Shown one piece after another: positions 49,670-57,720 of a stretch of 64,000 nucleotides of DNA. Source of the DNA: Planococcus sp. SK3692 (GTDB taxonomy: Bacteria > Bacillota > Bacilli > Bacillales_A > Planococcaceae); contig NZ_JARCHV010000002.1 of NCBI RefSeq assembly GCF_028890485.2, positions 1,240,001 to 1,304,000 on the forward strand. Reading direction: 5' to 3'. The position numbers were made by a program, and so were the translations under genes. The stretch's first letter is position 1. The number at the start of each line of letters is the position of its first letter. The notes beneath the pieces are model-generated. The model was not told the DNA's origin, searched no databases, and saw only the letters and a list, made by a program, of their open reading frames with translations.

Positions 49670-49686
49670 GACATACTTGATATGTC
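49670..49686. promoter_or_regulatory. Palindromic operator at the regulator's transcription start
   Basis: GACATA-CTTGA-TATGTC, a 6-bp perfect inverted repeat placed at about +1 to +17. A second, longer symmetry, AGTATGT (49645-49651) with ACATACT (49671-49677), spans the -10. Placement suits autorepression by the HTH protein immediately downstream. Confidence 0.65.
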
Positions 49687-49708
49687 TAAATGAAAGGAGG
49701 CAAAGAAA

Positions 49709-50362
49709 ATGATTGGGCTTGAATACATAGTCAAAGAGTTTCACTTGGGTTACAGGGAAGTAGCGAATATATTAGAAATATCACCTCAGACAATCCAAGA
49801 TTGGTTAAAAAAGAGAAGGGGTATCCCAGAAAAACGTCTAGAACAGCTTGCTTCAACATTCAACGTACCTAAGGACTTTTTTCAAAAAGAGCTAAACTCT
49901 ATTGAGAAAGCAGAAGTCAGTTTGAGTTATTTAAAAAGCATCTCGGAAAACATAGAAATCCCCTTCACTAATGATGAAGAACAAGCGATTACCTATTACA
50001 ATACATCTTCACATGCAGATGAAATTCTTTTTATGGAAAAGATTCTAGAAAAAAAGAAAAAACAGCTAAAAATAAAAGATGAGCTATATGATCTTTTTGA
50101 AAACGACTTGGCAAGTATGTCGGAGGTTAGTGTTGGAAATATTTCCCCAGTGCATTCTGATTCTTCTAATACTGAAACAGTCTTCAAAGTGTTAGAAATA
50201 TTAAAAGGTCGTTATTCCTCAGATCTTCTCAAAGTAATTATTTACTTGATGAATACTAATTTGGAACTTGGAGGTAAGCCAGAGACAAGAATATCACCTG
50301 AGTATAGAGTGTTTGCGAAAGATTTTCTTGACGTATTGAAAAAGCATCAGCTATCAGAGTAG
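49709..50362 (+). CDS. HTH (Cro/C1-like) regulator of the island
   Basis: A 217-residue protein with an N-terminal helix-turn-helix (about 14-52: LGYREVANILEISPQTIQDWLKKR, then LEQLASTFNV) resembling Cro/C1 regulators, followed by a Glu/Lys-rich helical region (about 60-140) with no recognised sensory domain. Strong AAAGGAGG ribosome site and consensus promoter with palindromes. It probably represses its own promoter and may govern the integrase or cargo genes. No S24-type protease domain is seen, so RecA-driven self-cleavage is unlikely. Confidence 0.8.
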   Translation: MIGLEYIVKEFHLGYREVANILEISPQTIQDWLKKRRGIPEKRLEQLASTFNVPKDFFQKELNSIEKAEVSLSYLKSISENIEIPFTNDEEQAITYYNTSSHADEILFMEKILEKKKKQLKIKDELYDLFENDLASMSEVSVGNISPVHSDSSNTETVFKVLEILKGRYSSDLLKVIIYLMNTNLELGGKPETRISPEYRVFAKDFLDVLKKHQLSE

Positions 50363-50383
50363 AAAGAAAAATAACTGCAATCA

Positions 50384-50556
50384 CGAGTAGCCGAACGAAG
50401 TTTGGGTACTCGAAGACGTTGAAATCGAGCTTTAGCTCGTTTTAACGGCTGAAAGTTTTTATATATGAGAAAAGTGACTTTTGAATGAATATGCACTTTC
50501 TTACATTCTTCTTTAAGGGTAAGGCTCTGGAACCCTTGGTACTAAAGGGTTTTTTT
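50384..50556 (+). ncRNA. Possible structured RNA or long structured 3' UTR
   Basis: Between the regulator stop and the next gene lie three successive stem-loops: CGAGTA/TACTCG (50384-50412), an interrupted CGTT..CGAGC/GCTCG..AACG stem with TTTA loop (50417-50447), and GAAAGTG-like pairing (about 50468-50500). They end in an intrinsic terminator. It has no supported open frame. It may be the regulator's 3' UTR or an independent small RNA; no covariance evidence is available. Confidence 0.35.
50531..50556 (+). terminator. Intrinsic terminator before the helicase-like gene
   Basis: AACCCTT/AAGGGTT stem, seven-base loop, six to seven T. Confidence 0.85.
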
Positions 50557-50632
50557 GAGATGTTTGAACTTTTTTTGAAAGAAATATTCATAGTAATAAA
50601 TGTAAAATAATAATAAGGATGGTTTGGGCAAT

Positions 50633-51889
50633 ATGACAAAAGTAACAGTGATAGATTCAATCATGGGTAGTGGAAAGACAACGTGGGCAAAGGAATATAT
50701 GAATTTGCATCAAGACAGTATGAAGTTTATTTACGTTTCTCCATATTTAGATGAAATACAAAATAATATCCTAAAGGCATGTCCCTTCTTGATAGAACCT
50801 GATTCCAAATTAGGAAAAGGAAGCAAGTTGAAACACTTTAAAGAATTGCTTGTTAATGGAAGTAGTATAATAACGACTCATGCTTTATTTAGGATGTTAG
50901 ATGAAGAAGTCATGGATCTGCTTCAAAATGCTGGATACACATTAATTATGGACGAAGTAGCAAATGTGATTGAAAAATTGGATGAGATTACGAAGGATGA
51001 CATTCAAGCATTAAAGGATGCCAAGTTAATCGAGGTCGAAGGAAGAAAAGTGAAATGGTTGGACAATGGTTACAAAGGAGTTTATGGAAGTAGTTATGTA
51101 AATGTGAAATATCATTCTCAGCAAGGAAATATATACATACACAATAATATGATGCTTTTTTGGACGTATCCAGTAAAAATATTTGATCTATTCGAAAACT
51201 CTTACATACTTACATATCTGTTTGACGGTCAAATTCAAAAATATTATTACGAATTATTCAATGTCAAAACCAATTACAAAAGTGTCGAAAAAATTGATGA
51301 CTGCTACATATTGGTTCCTCATAACCCTAAATTGGAAGATAGAAAAAGATACAAAGAGTTGATTAGTATATATGAAGGGGCATTTAATTCGAACTATGTT
51401 TATCAAGGAAAGGTAAAAGGACATGAGTTATCCTCAACTTGGATAAAAAATTCAAGCAATGAAATGTTGGAAAGACTCCAATTGAATTTAACTTCTTTCT
51501 TCAAAAGTAAGGGAAAATCAAAGGATAATCTCTGGACAACAAAGTTATCCATACAATCAAAATTAAGAGGTAAAGGCTATACAAAAGGTTTTATACCATG
51601 GACAACAAGAGCTACAAATGACCATCAAGAAACTTATAACCTCGCATTTGTGTACAACTTGTATATGAACCCTTTCGAAAAGGCATTTTTTGAAGAGGCT
51701 GGCGTTAAAGTTGATGAAGATTTATTGGCGGTGAGCAACCTTTTACAGTGGATATGGAGAAGTAGAATTAGAAAATTAGAACCTGAATCAATAAACGTTT
51801 ATATCCCCAGTCTGAGGATGAGAACATTGTTGAAACAATGGTTAGATAATAAAGAGATAAGGTTTCATTACAAGAACAGAGGATATTGA
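50633..51889 (+). CDS. SF2 helicase-like P-loop ATPase
   Basis: A 418-residue protein with superfamily-2 motifs: Walker A DSIMGSGKTTW (Gly12-Thr17), a motif Ia-like YVSPYLDEIQN, TTHALF, Walker B LIMDEV (Asp107-Glu108), and a motif VI-like QWIWRSRIR about 45 residues from the C-terminus. Similar proteins occur in Firmicute phages and integrative elements; their role, replication or defence, is not established. ATG 50633 follows AAGGATGG ten bases upstream; a TTG at 50624 sits on the ribosome site. It is monocistronic, between two terminators. Confidence 0.75.
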   Translation: MTKVTVIDSIMGSGKTTWAKEYMNLHQDSMKFIYVSPYLDEIQNNILKACPFLIEPDSKLGKGSKLKHFKELLVNGSSIITTHALFRMLDEEVMDLLQNAGYTLIMDEVANVIEKLDEITKDDIQALKDAKLIEVEGRKVKWLDNGYKGVYGSSYVNVKYHSQQGNIYIHNNMMLFWTYPVKIFDLFENSYILTYLFDGQIQKYYYELFNVKTNYKSVEKIDDCYILVPHNPKLEDRKRYKELISIYEGAFNSNYVYQGKVKGHELSSTWIKNSSNEMLERLQLNLTSFFKSKGKSKDNLWTTKLSIQSKLRGKGYTKGFIPWTTRATNDHQETYNLAFVYNLYMNPFEKAFFEEAGVKVDEDLLAVSNLLQWIWRSRIRKLEPESINVYIPSLRMRTLLKQWLDNKEIRFHYKNRGY

Positions 51890-51995
51890 TATCACAAGGT
51901 AAATGAAGTGCATATTGAACTTTCGATTAGCCTTATAAACATGAAAAACACAAAAGTAAGAGTACTTATAGTGTTACTCGAGACTTCAAACATAA

Positions 51996-52026
51996 AAAAA
52001 GCTTAAGCATATGCTTAGGCTTTTTA
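51996..52026 (+). terminator. Intrinsic terminator after the helicase-like gene
   Basis: AAAAAGC-TAAGCA/TGCTTA-GCTTTTT stem with one mismatch. The rest of 51890-52069 shows no supported gene. Confidence 0.8.
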
Positions 52027-52069
52027 TTTTGGTTTTGGAACAAACTCCTTAAATAGGAATTTTATTCTG

Positions 52070-52099
52070 TTGATGCAGTTTGGATGATATAGTTATAAT
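52070..52099 (+). promoter_or_regulatory. Promoter of the PD-(D/E)XK nuclease gene
   Basis: TTGATG (52070-52075), an 18-base spacer and consensus TATAAT (52094-52099). Confidence 0.65.
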
Positions 52100-52137
52100 A
52101 ATCATCTTGCAATGAACCTAAAGGAGTTTTTGAATCA

Positions 52138-53058
52138 ATGGCTATTTCACCTTCAGCAATACAACTCTTGAAAGAAGCACTTTGTAATGTGTACTGGTAT
52201 AAACGTGATCTTAGAAGCTTTTTATTAAATTGCATATCTAATCGCTCTGTAATCAATAATGCAAATTGGAAGAATGATTACAAAAGACAAATCGTTTCTG
52301 ATATTGTTGATGAATTAATGATGGAGCAAGATAAGAACTTAGGAGATATTCGCAGACTATTAAGCGAAGTTTCCAAAATGAGTAGCTTTCGACATCTTGA
52401 ACAACTTGAAGATGGTCAAAAAAAAGCTGTTAAAGCAAAAAACGCAGTTCATGATTTAAGAGAAATCATAAAAACGCATGATGAAGGGCTAAAGAAAGAA
52501 AAAGAAATCAAAGATTTAAAACTGAGTAACCAAGAGAAAATCAAAAAAAGAAAAGCGTTGTACGTACGATTAGATGAGATTAATTCCAGATATACTAACC
52601 TAGTTGTTTCAAAAAATTTTCAAAGTAGAGGTTTTGAACTTGAGAAAGTATTGTATGATATTTTCGATTTATTTGACTTAGATCCTAAAGCTTCATTTAG
52701 AAATATTGGGGAACAAATCGATGGTGCATTTAGTCTCGAAGGAACAGATTATTTATTTGAAGCAAAATGGCAAAGTAGTTATATGGTGAATGCATCTGAT
52801 CTAGATTCTTTCTCTGGAAAAATAAGTAGAAAATTAGATAATACTCTAGGACTGTTCCTCTCAATAAATGGTTTTTCAGATGAAGCAATCAAGATTTATT
52901 CTTCTGGAAGAAGTTCCATAATTCTTATGGATGGAATAGATTTATTGGCAGTATTAGAAGGTAAAATAGATATGATATCGTTAATTGTTAGAAAGAGGCG
53001 TCATGCTGCTCAGACTGGAAATGTCTATTTTCCAGTAAGTAAGATACTTGATTTGTGA
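52138..53058 (+). CDS. Putative restriction endonuclease, PD-(D/E)XK (Mrr-like) fold
   Basis: A 306-residue two-domain protein. The C-terminal half has a nuclease core: Glu168 in GFELEK, Asp195 in QIDGAF and the Glu208-x-Lys210 pair in LFEAKW, as in Mrr-type restriction enzymes. The N-terminal domain (about 1-115: VYWYKRDLRSFLLN, DYKRQIVSDIVDEL, HLEQLEDG) is a distinct conserved-looking helical domain, joined by a Lys/Glu-rich coiled coil (about 115-150). No methyltransferase is adjacent, so it may act on modified or foreign DNA as a stand-alone effector. AAAGGAG precedes the ATG. Target unknown. Confidence 0.78.
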   Translation: MAISPSAIQLLKEALCNVYWYKRDLRSFLLNCISNRSVINNANWKNDYKRQIVSDIVDELMMEQDKNLGDIRRLLSEVSKMSSFRHLEQLEDGQKKAVKAKNAVHDLREIIKTHDEGLKKEKEIKDLKLSNQEKIKKRKALYVRLDEINSRYTNLVVSKNFQSRGFELEKVLYDIFDLFDLDPKASFRNIGEQIDGAFSLEGTDYLFEAKWQSSYMVNASDLDSFSGKISRKLDNTLGLFLSINGFSDEAIKIYSSGRSSIILMDGIDLLAVLEGKIDMISLIVRKRRHAAQTGNVYFPVSKILDL

Positions 53059-53265
53059 CTTAGAAAGTATTGAAAGGAGATTTTCATTTCTAACTTTGAA
53101 AGGAAAACTGTTTTGAATATAAAGATAAAAGAATAGTTTTATTCATATCTCGAGGTAAGACCTTCTGACAAAACAAGTCTTAGTAGTATAGATGACACTT
53201 ACACTAAAGTCATTGAGTCACGAGTCATCTTAACTAACAATGCAGTGGTTTAAGGAGGATTATGT

Positions 53266-54231
53266 ATGAAGTATAGATTTCTAGCGGTATTACATAATAT
53301 GGAATTGGAATCAATTAAAAATAAGGGAATTGAGTTGTATCCTGGTGCAAGAATCTCAAATAAAAATGATAAAACAGAACAAATCCTATCAGATATAAAT
53401 TATATTGCCATACTAGGAGCTCACCCAGTAGATGAATTTAATGACGCTGTCTACATATATATAGATAGAGAAATTGATGACATCAAAGATAAACAGGAAA
53501 TGGACTTAGTTGGGGATAAATATGCTTTTCATCATCTGAGAGAGGCTCAGACGTTCCTGCATGAATTGTGGCTGATAAAAGACAATAACGTATATGTTAG
53601 AGATGGATTTTTGATAGCATATGACCAAAAAATTGAAGATGGATTTGTATTCAAGGCTTCTTTGTCTGAAGTATATACTTACGCTTCTAGAGAGGAAAAG
53701 AAAACTTTGTTCATGGATTCGGAGATTATCTCAGCAGCTTCGAACTTTTCTCAGTTTGAAATTGAGAATCGTAAAGATAAAGATTTTGGAGGGAAGATTC
53801 CTCAAGCAGATCACTTTTACAAAAGTAACGGTTACACCAGATTAGATAGAGCTACTTACTTTGTAATGGGCGCAAGAAGAGATGCTACTTTACCGATGAA
53901 AATATTATCTTATTGTACTGCTTTAGAATGCCTATTTACTACAGGATCGGCAGAAATAACACATAAGATTTCAGAGAGAATTGCTACTTTACTTGGCACA
54001 ACGAAAGAATCAAGAATTGAGATATATGAGGTTATTAGAGACGCTTATAAATGTAGATCTAAAATTGTACACGGGCAACATCTGAGTGGAACAGACGAAG
54101 ATCTAGTAAGTATCAGTGTAAGGGTCGATGAAATACTGAGAGAATTGCTGAATAGTGAAAATGAAATATTTTTGAAGAATGATAAAGAGATAGATGCCTA
54201 TTTTATAGAATTACTTTTTGATGCGGATTAA
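53266..54231 (+). CDS. Apea-like HEPN domain protein
   Basis: A 321-residue protein whose C-terminal part (about 205-300) fits the Apea-like HEPN domain: YCTALECLFTTG, KISERIATLLG and the RNase motif R-x4-H (Arg264-His269 in CRSKIVHG). HEPN proteins of this type are often RNases in abortive-infection or toxin modules. The N-terminal 200 residues are of unrecognised fold. AAGGAGG precedes the ATG. It follows the nuclease gene by 207 bp, in the same direction and without a terminator between, so co-transcription is plausible. A strong terminator follows. Confidence 0.75.
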   Translation: MKYRFLAVLHNMELESIKNKGIELYPGARISNKNDKTEQILSDINYIAILGAHPVDEFNDAVYIYIDREIDDIKDKQEMDLVGDKYAFHHLREAQTFLHELWLIKDNNVYVRDGFLIAYDQKIEDGFVFKASLSEVYTYASREEKKTLFMDSEIISAASNFSQFEIENRKDKDFGGKIPQADHFYKSNGYTRLDRATYFVMGARRDATLPMKILSYCTALECLFTTGSAEITHKISERIATLLGTTKESRIEIYEVIRDAYKCRSKIVHGQHLSGTDEDLVSISVRVDEILRELLNSENEIFLKNDKEIDAYFIELLFDAD

Positions 54232-54293
54232 TTGAGTGTAGAAAGAAAAATCTTGTTAAATGTTGCGCCGTGCAAAGTTTGGACATTCAATTG

Positions 54294-54319
54294 AAAAAGC
54301 CCTCATTTGAGGGCTTTTT
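54294..54319. terminator. Terminator after the HEPN gene
   Basis: AAAAAGCCCTC/GAGGGCTTTTT with an ATTT loop; symmetric A and T runs suggest that it works in both directions, serving the convergent gene at 54410 too. Confidence 0.9.
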
Positions 54320-54409
54320 AACGTGCTCAGATATACATAAGTTATCATGGGGTTAGTGAATTATTCAAATCATTGTGTTTCTTTGTTGGATCGTACTTTA
54401 CATCCAAAG

Positions 54410-54712
54410 TCATCTGTTTCTTAATGGTCTTGTTTTAATCATATAATGGCTCCGTAGCAGTTTGTGAAGGGGCTTCTCTGGCTTACTCAAAATAGCATCT
54501 CTAACAATATGCTCATCGATTGGTGGTAAATCGTGGTTTTCTCGTTGATCATTTATCATTTTTGTGGTTTCTTTCAAACTACCAGTGAATGCATAATATT
54601 TAAGTGCTTTATCGAAGAGTCTTTTTTCAGGATGATTATTAGCTAAATCTACGAAGTTTTGCAGAACTTCGATCTCTTTTATTGCCGCTTCTACAGTAGG
54701 TAAACGTTTCAT
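54410..54712 (-). CDS. Hypothetical protein, 100 residues, opposite strand
   Basis: An unrecognised, mostly helical, basic protein (N-terminal RLPTVEAAIKEIEVLQNFVDLA; C-terminal KPLHKLLRSHYMIKTRP). It is the only minus-strand gene of the island. On the minus strand a GGGAAGTGG segment precedes the ATG at moderate spacing, supporting translation. The middle part (KYYAFTGSLKETTKMI) could be a small HTH, which would suit a regulator, but this is weak. It is convergent with the HEPN gene and divergent from the EVE-HNH gene. Confidence 0.55.
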   Translation of the reverse strand: MKRLPTVEAAIKEIEVLQNFVDLANNHPEKRLFDKALKYYAFTGSLKETTKMINDQRENHDLPPIDEHIVRDAILSKPEKPLHKLLRSHYMIKTRPLRNR

Positions 54713-55058
54713 ATGCCACTTCCCATTTCCAAAGTTTTATTAATATCAATGATAATTCAGATTCTTCTGTTTTCAATGACATATTATTGTGGATGAGTCA
54801 AAAAAATGATTCGAAATAACAGAAGCTCATACTTTCTCTTAGCAGCACATTAGAAACATAGTTTCTAAGTAGAAAGTAGTTTTTTACTTGAATACATACA
54901 ATTGACTAGAACTTAGATCATAAAAGTATTTTACAAGTTCAACAATTTCAATTTTTTGTTAAATAAAAAACTTGTAGTGATAGAATAGAGCTAAAAGAAT
55001 CAAAATAGTTACAATTTCAAAGCCCAATAATGTTCAACTTGCTAAAGGAGTGAAATGC
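54713..55058. other. AT-rich intergenic region with palindromes, divergent promoter region
   Basis: This 346-base gap separates divergent genes. It contains a perfect inverted repeat TTAGAAAC-ATA-GTTTCTAA (54850-54868) and a dispersed pair ACAAGTT (54933-54939)/AACTTGT (54969-54975), near a possible -10 (TAGAAT, 54981-54986). These could be operator sites; no open frame is supported. Confidence 0.45.
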
Positions 55059-56717
55059 ATGCAGACATGGATTTTTCAAGGGAATCCCCAGAGATTCAAT
55101 GTAAATGATTATCTATTAGAAAATGAGAGGATTTGGTGGTCTGTTAGGCAAGAACACTTAGCAGTCAAGATGAAATTAAATGATGAGGTTTTCATATGGC
55201 GATCAGATGGCGCAACGAAGGCGAGTGGAGGAGTAGTTGCAAGAGCACAGATTGTATCTCTTCCTCAAGAATATTCAAATGATGACGATTCTTTAGGGTA
55301 CTGGTACGAAGACATGAACAGAGATACATATCTTGCAGTCGAATTAAAAGTCCTTGAAGAAGATGTGGATGAAGGTATAAAGCGTACAGAACTAATCAAG
55401 CATGAACGTTTATCAGATATGTTGATACTTCGACTGAGGCAAAATACAAATTACCTTTTGCCTGAGCACCATAGTGAGTACTTAAGGAAAATGTGGTATA
55501 GCCGAATCCCTGTCAATCCACAAGAAATTCATACGAGGTTTCCGTTAGTTGACACTGTAGAAGATGTAATAGAAAATATGAAGCAATTTGAAGCGGACTT
55601 AGGGAGTATAGAAAAGCTAGATAAACAATTATCTACATTCCAGCAATGGTATTACATACACGAACTGAACCTATTAGCTCCTAGTAAATTTATTGGTTAT
55701 AAAAACATGAAAGGTCATCTTTACGTTGATAAAAACGCTATCGCTTGGACGGATGGAAGAGCAACCGTAGGCGTATTAAAGCAATGGTTCACTATATGCG
55801 AAAATGATGTGTTAAGAGACCAGATAAAATTAAAATTGAACGGCAGAACAAGAAAAGAGTTCATTATCAATATTCTCAAGAGCGAAAAGGAGTTAATAGA
55901 AAAAAGTTTTTCTCATAGAAAAACCTCTAAAACAGAAGAACTATTATCAGATAGAGACAGATTAAGACAAGCGGGATATGGGCATGAAAGTAAAGGTATG
56001 GCAGGTTTGCTACCAGTACTCCGTCCAAATAATAGAGTTCGAGAATACAATTATTATTCAGATGAAATGAAAGCCCAAGTTCTCTATGAACATCTAATTA
56101 ATAATAAAACACACAGGTGGATGGATATAAACATACTTGGTATTACTGTAGGTAATACAAACGGAAGAAATTCTGCTAACATACTCTACTACTTAGGGAT
56201 AAAAGGAGAATACCGAGGGTTATTTCAAGAGATGGAACTAAAGGAACTAATACAGATTCTAGAAGATTCAGGACAAGATTTCGAAGAAACAATCAGACTT
56301 CTGAACTTACTGGATAATACAGAACTAGAAGACTATATCAAAGATGATCTTGAGGCTGAGAGAATAGAGGAAAGCTATGGACTAGAGGGGAAAGTAAAAT
56401 ATTACTATAGTCGACATTACGAACGGAGCCCGAGAAATAGAAAGATGGCAATCAAACGCCATGGATTGACTTGTTTTGCTTGTGATTTTAATTTTGAAAA
56501 AGTATATGGCGAAAGAGGAAAAGATTTTATCGAAATTCATCATATTAATCCTCTGAGTACGTTGGAAAAAGTGATTGTAGTTGCGCCGGAAACAGATTTA
56601 GTTCCCTTATGTGCGAATTGTCATCGTATGATTCATGCCCAGAATGATAATGTAATAACTTGGCAAAGATTGAGAGAGATAATAAAACAGCATCATGACC
56701 ATCAAGTTGAAGATTGA
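55059..56717 (+). CDS. EVE-HNH modification-dependent endonuclease
   Basis: A 552-residue putative type IV restriction enzyme. The N-terminus (about 1-150) is an EVE/PUA-like domain (WIFQGNPQRFNVNDYL, WWSVRQ, GDEVFIWRSDG-like core), which in such fusions reads modified bases. The C-terminus (about 446-545) is an HNH nuclease with zinc cysteines Cys472, Cys475, Cys518 and Cys521, the catalytic EIHHINPLS and NCHRMIH. A central region (about 180-420) has two unassigned segments (YYIHELNLLAPSKFIG; RWMDINILGITVGNTNG). AAAGGAG precedes ATG 55059. It is 44 bp upstream of a membrane protein. Confidence 0.85.
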   Translation: MQTWIFQGNPQRFNVNDYLLENERIWWSVRQEHLAVKMKLNDEVFIWRSDGATKASGGVVARAQIVSLPQEYSNDDDSLGYWYEDMNRDTYLAVELKVLEEDVDEGIKRTELIKHERLSDMLILRLRQNTNYLLPEHHSEYLRKMWYSRIPVNPQEIHTRFPLVDTVEDVIENMKQFEADLGSIEKLDKQLSTFQQWYYIHELNLLAPSKFIGYKNMKGHLYVDKNAIAWTDGRATVGVLKQWFTICENDVLRDQIKLKLNGRTRKEFIINILKSEKELIEKSFSHRKTSKTEELLSDRDRLRQAGYGHESKGMAGLLPVLRPNNRVREYNYYSDEMKAQVLYEHLINNKTHRWMDINILGITVGNTNGRNSANILYYLGIKGEYRGLFQEMELKELIQILEDSGQDFEETIRLLNLLDNTELEDYIKDDLEAERIEESYGLEGKVKYYYSRHYERSPRNRKMAIKRHGLTCFACDFNFEKVYGERGKDFIEIHHINPLSTLEKVIVVAPETDLVPLCANCHRMIHAQNDNVITWQRLREIIKQHHDHQVED

Positions 56718-56761
56718 AAAAAATAGATCATATAAACTTACTTTGTGAAGGGAAATAGAAA

Positions 56762-57526
56762 ATGTTTGAGGTTGCAAACGAGTTTTTTTCAAAATTTGGG
56801 ATACCAGGTATTCTGGTAGCTTTAGTGATGTATTTCATGAGAAATAATCCTATTACTTCAATTTCCGCAAGCGCTATAGAAATGAAACTAGCCACAAAAG
56901 AAAAAAGGTTATATGTAAGGGTAGTGAAATATGTTGGAGAAATATTGGGCTACACAACGATTTTGCTAATTTTGACTATCACTTTTTTTTCGAACAAGAA
57001 TTTGTTCCACCCTGTAGTTGCGTTTGCGCTAGCTATTATCTTATTAGGAGTTTACTTATGGATAGTTGTTTTGGATGCGAGTGAAAAAAGTTTTAGTGAT
57101 TTAGTAAACGGTCTTAACATAAAATGGAAATGGATAGTATATGTTTTGTTTATACTTCATTTCATTAGTTCATTCATATTCATTTCTTATTATATAGGTA
57201 CACAAATCTATTCAAGCTTTTTTGATAAGTCATTTACTGATACAGAAAGAAGTACCATTCTTATTGGTGTTATTATATTGTATTTCTTCATAGCTATAAT
57301 GATGCAAGTAACAGTCTTAGACACCTATTACAGATTTATTGGATTTAAAAATCCAAATAAACATAGTTTATCTATTAACATAGAAGAGGAAAAATGGTAC
57401 TTATTACATCCAGTTGACAAAGAGGTATATTTATTAGGCGATACACCTGTTATTCAGGAGTGTACACAATTTTGTTTTCTGGAAAGACATGAACTTCTCA
57501 AAGAGACTATTAAAGTTGAACAGTAG
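56762..57526 (+). CDS. Hypothetical multi-pass membrane protein
   Basis: An unrecognised 254-residue protein with four to five membrane helices (about 12-26, 61-79, 84-104, 122-145, 164-186) and a soluble C-terminal tail of about 65 residues (EEEKWYLLHPVDKEVYLLGDTP). GAAGGGA precedes the ATG. It starts 44 bp after the EVE-HNH gene with no terminator or promoter evident between, so the two probably form one operon. Membrane proteins near nucleases are common in defence loci, but no function is shown here. Confidence 0.7.
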   Translation: MFEVANEFFSKFGIPGILVALVMYFMRNNPITSISASAIEMKLATKEKRLYVRVVKYVGEILGYTTILLILTITFFSNKNLFHPVVAFALAIILLGVYLWIVVLDASEKSFSDLVNGLNIKWKWIVYVLFILHFISSFIFISYYIGTQIYSSFFDKSFTDTERSTILIGVIILYFFIAIMMQVTVLDTYYRFIGFKNPNKHSLSINIEEEKWYLLHPVDKEVYLLGDTPVIQECTQFCFLERHELLKETIKVEQ

Positions 57527-57544
57527 TATAAGCTGACTTCAGTG

Positions 57545-57573
57545 AGACTTCCAATAATTGGGGGTCTTTTTTT
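57545..57573 (+). terminator. Terminator after the membrane protein gene
   Basis: AGACTTCCAA/TTGGGGGTCT stem (two G-U pairs) followed by seven T. Confidence 0.82.
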
Positions 57574-57720
57574 GTGAAGCTAAGAAAATATGTTAGTAGA
57601 AGTTGAAATTTCATTATATGAATCATATGGCTACACCCACTTGAAACAATTTTGGTTTATTGATATGATTGAGTTCTAATAGTCTCATATACATGACTCA
57701 TAATGAGGGGTGAAGAACAC

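Noticed and set aside
52062-52256. 64-residue minus-strand frame at the nuclease gene start
   Set aside because: It overlaps the promoter and 5' end of a well-supported gene and has no ribosome site.
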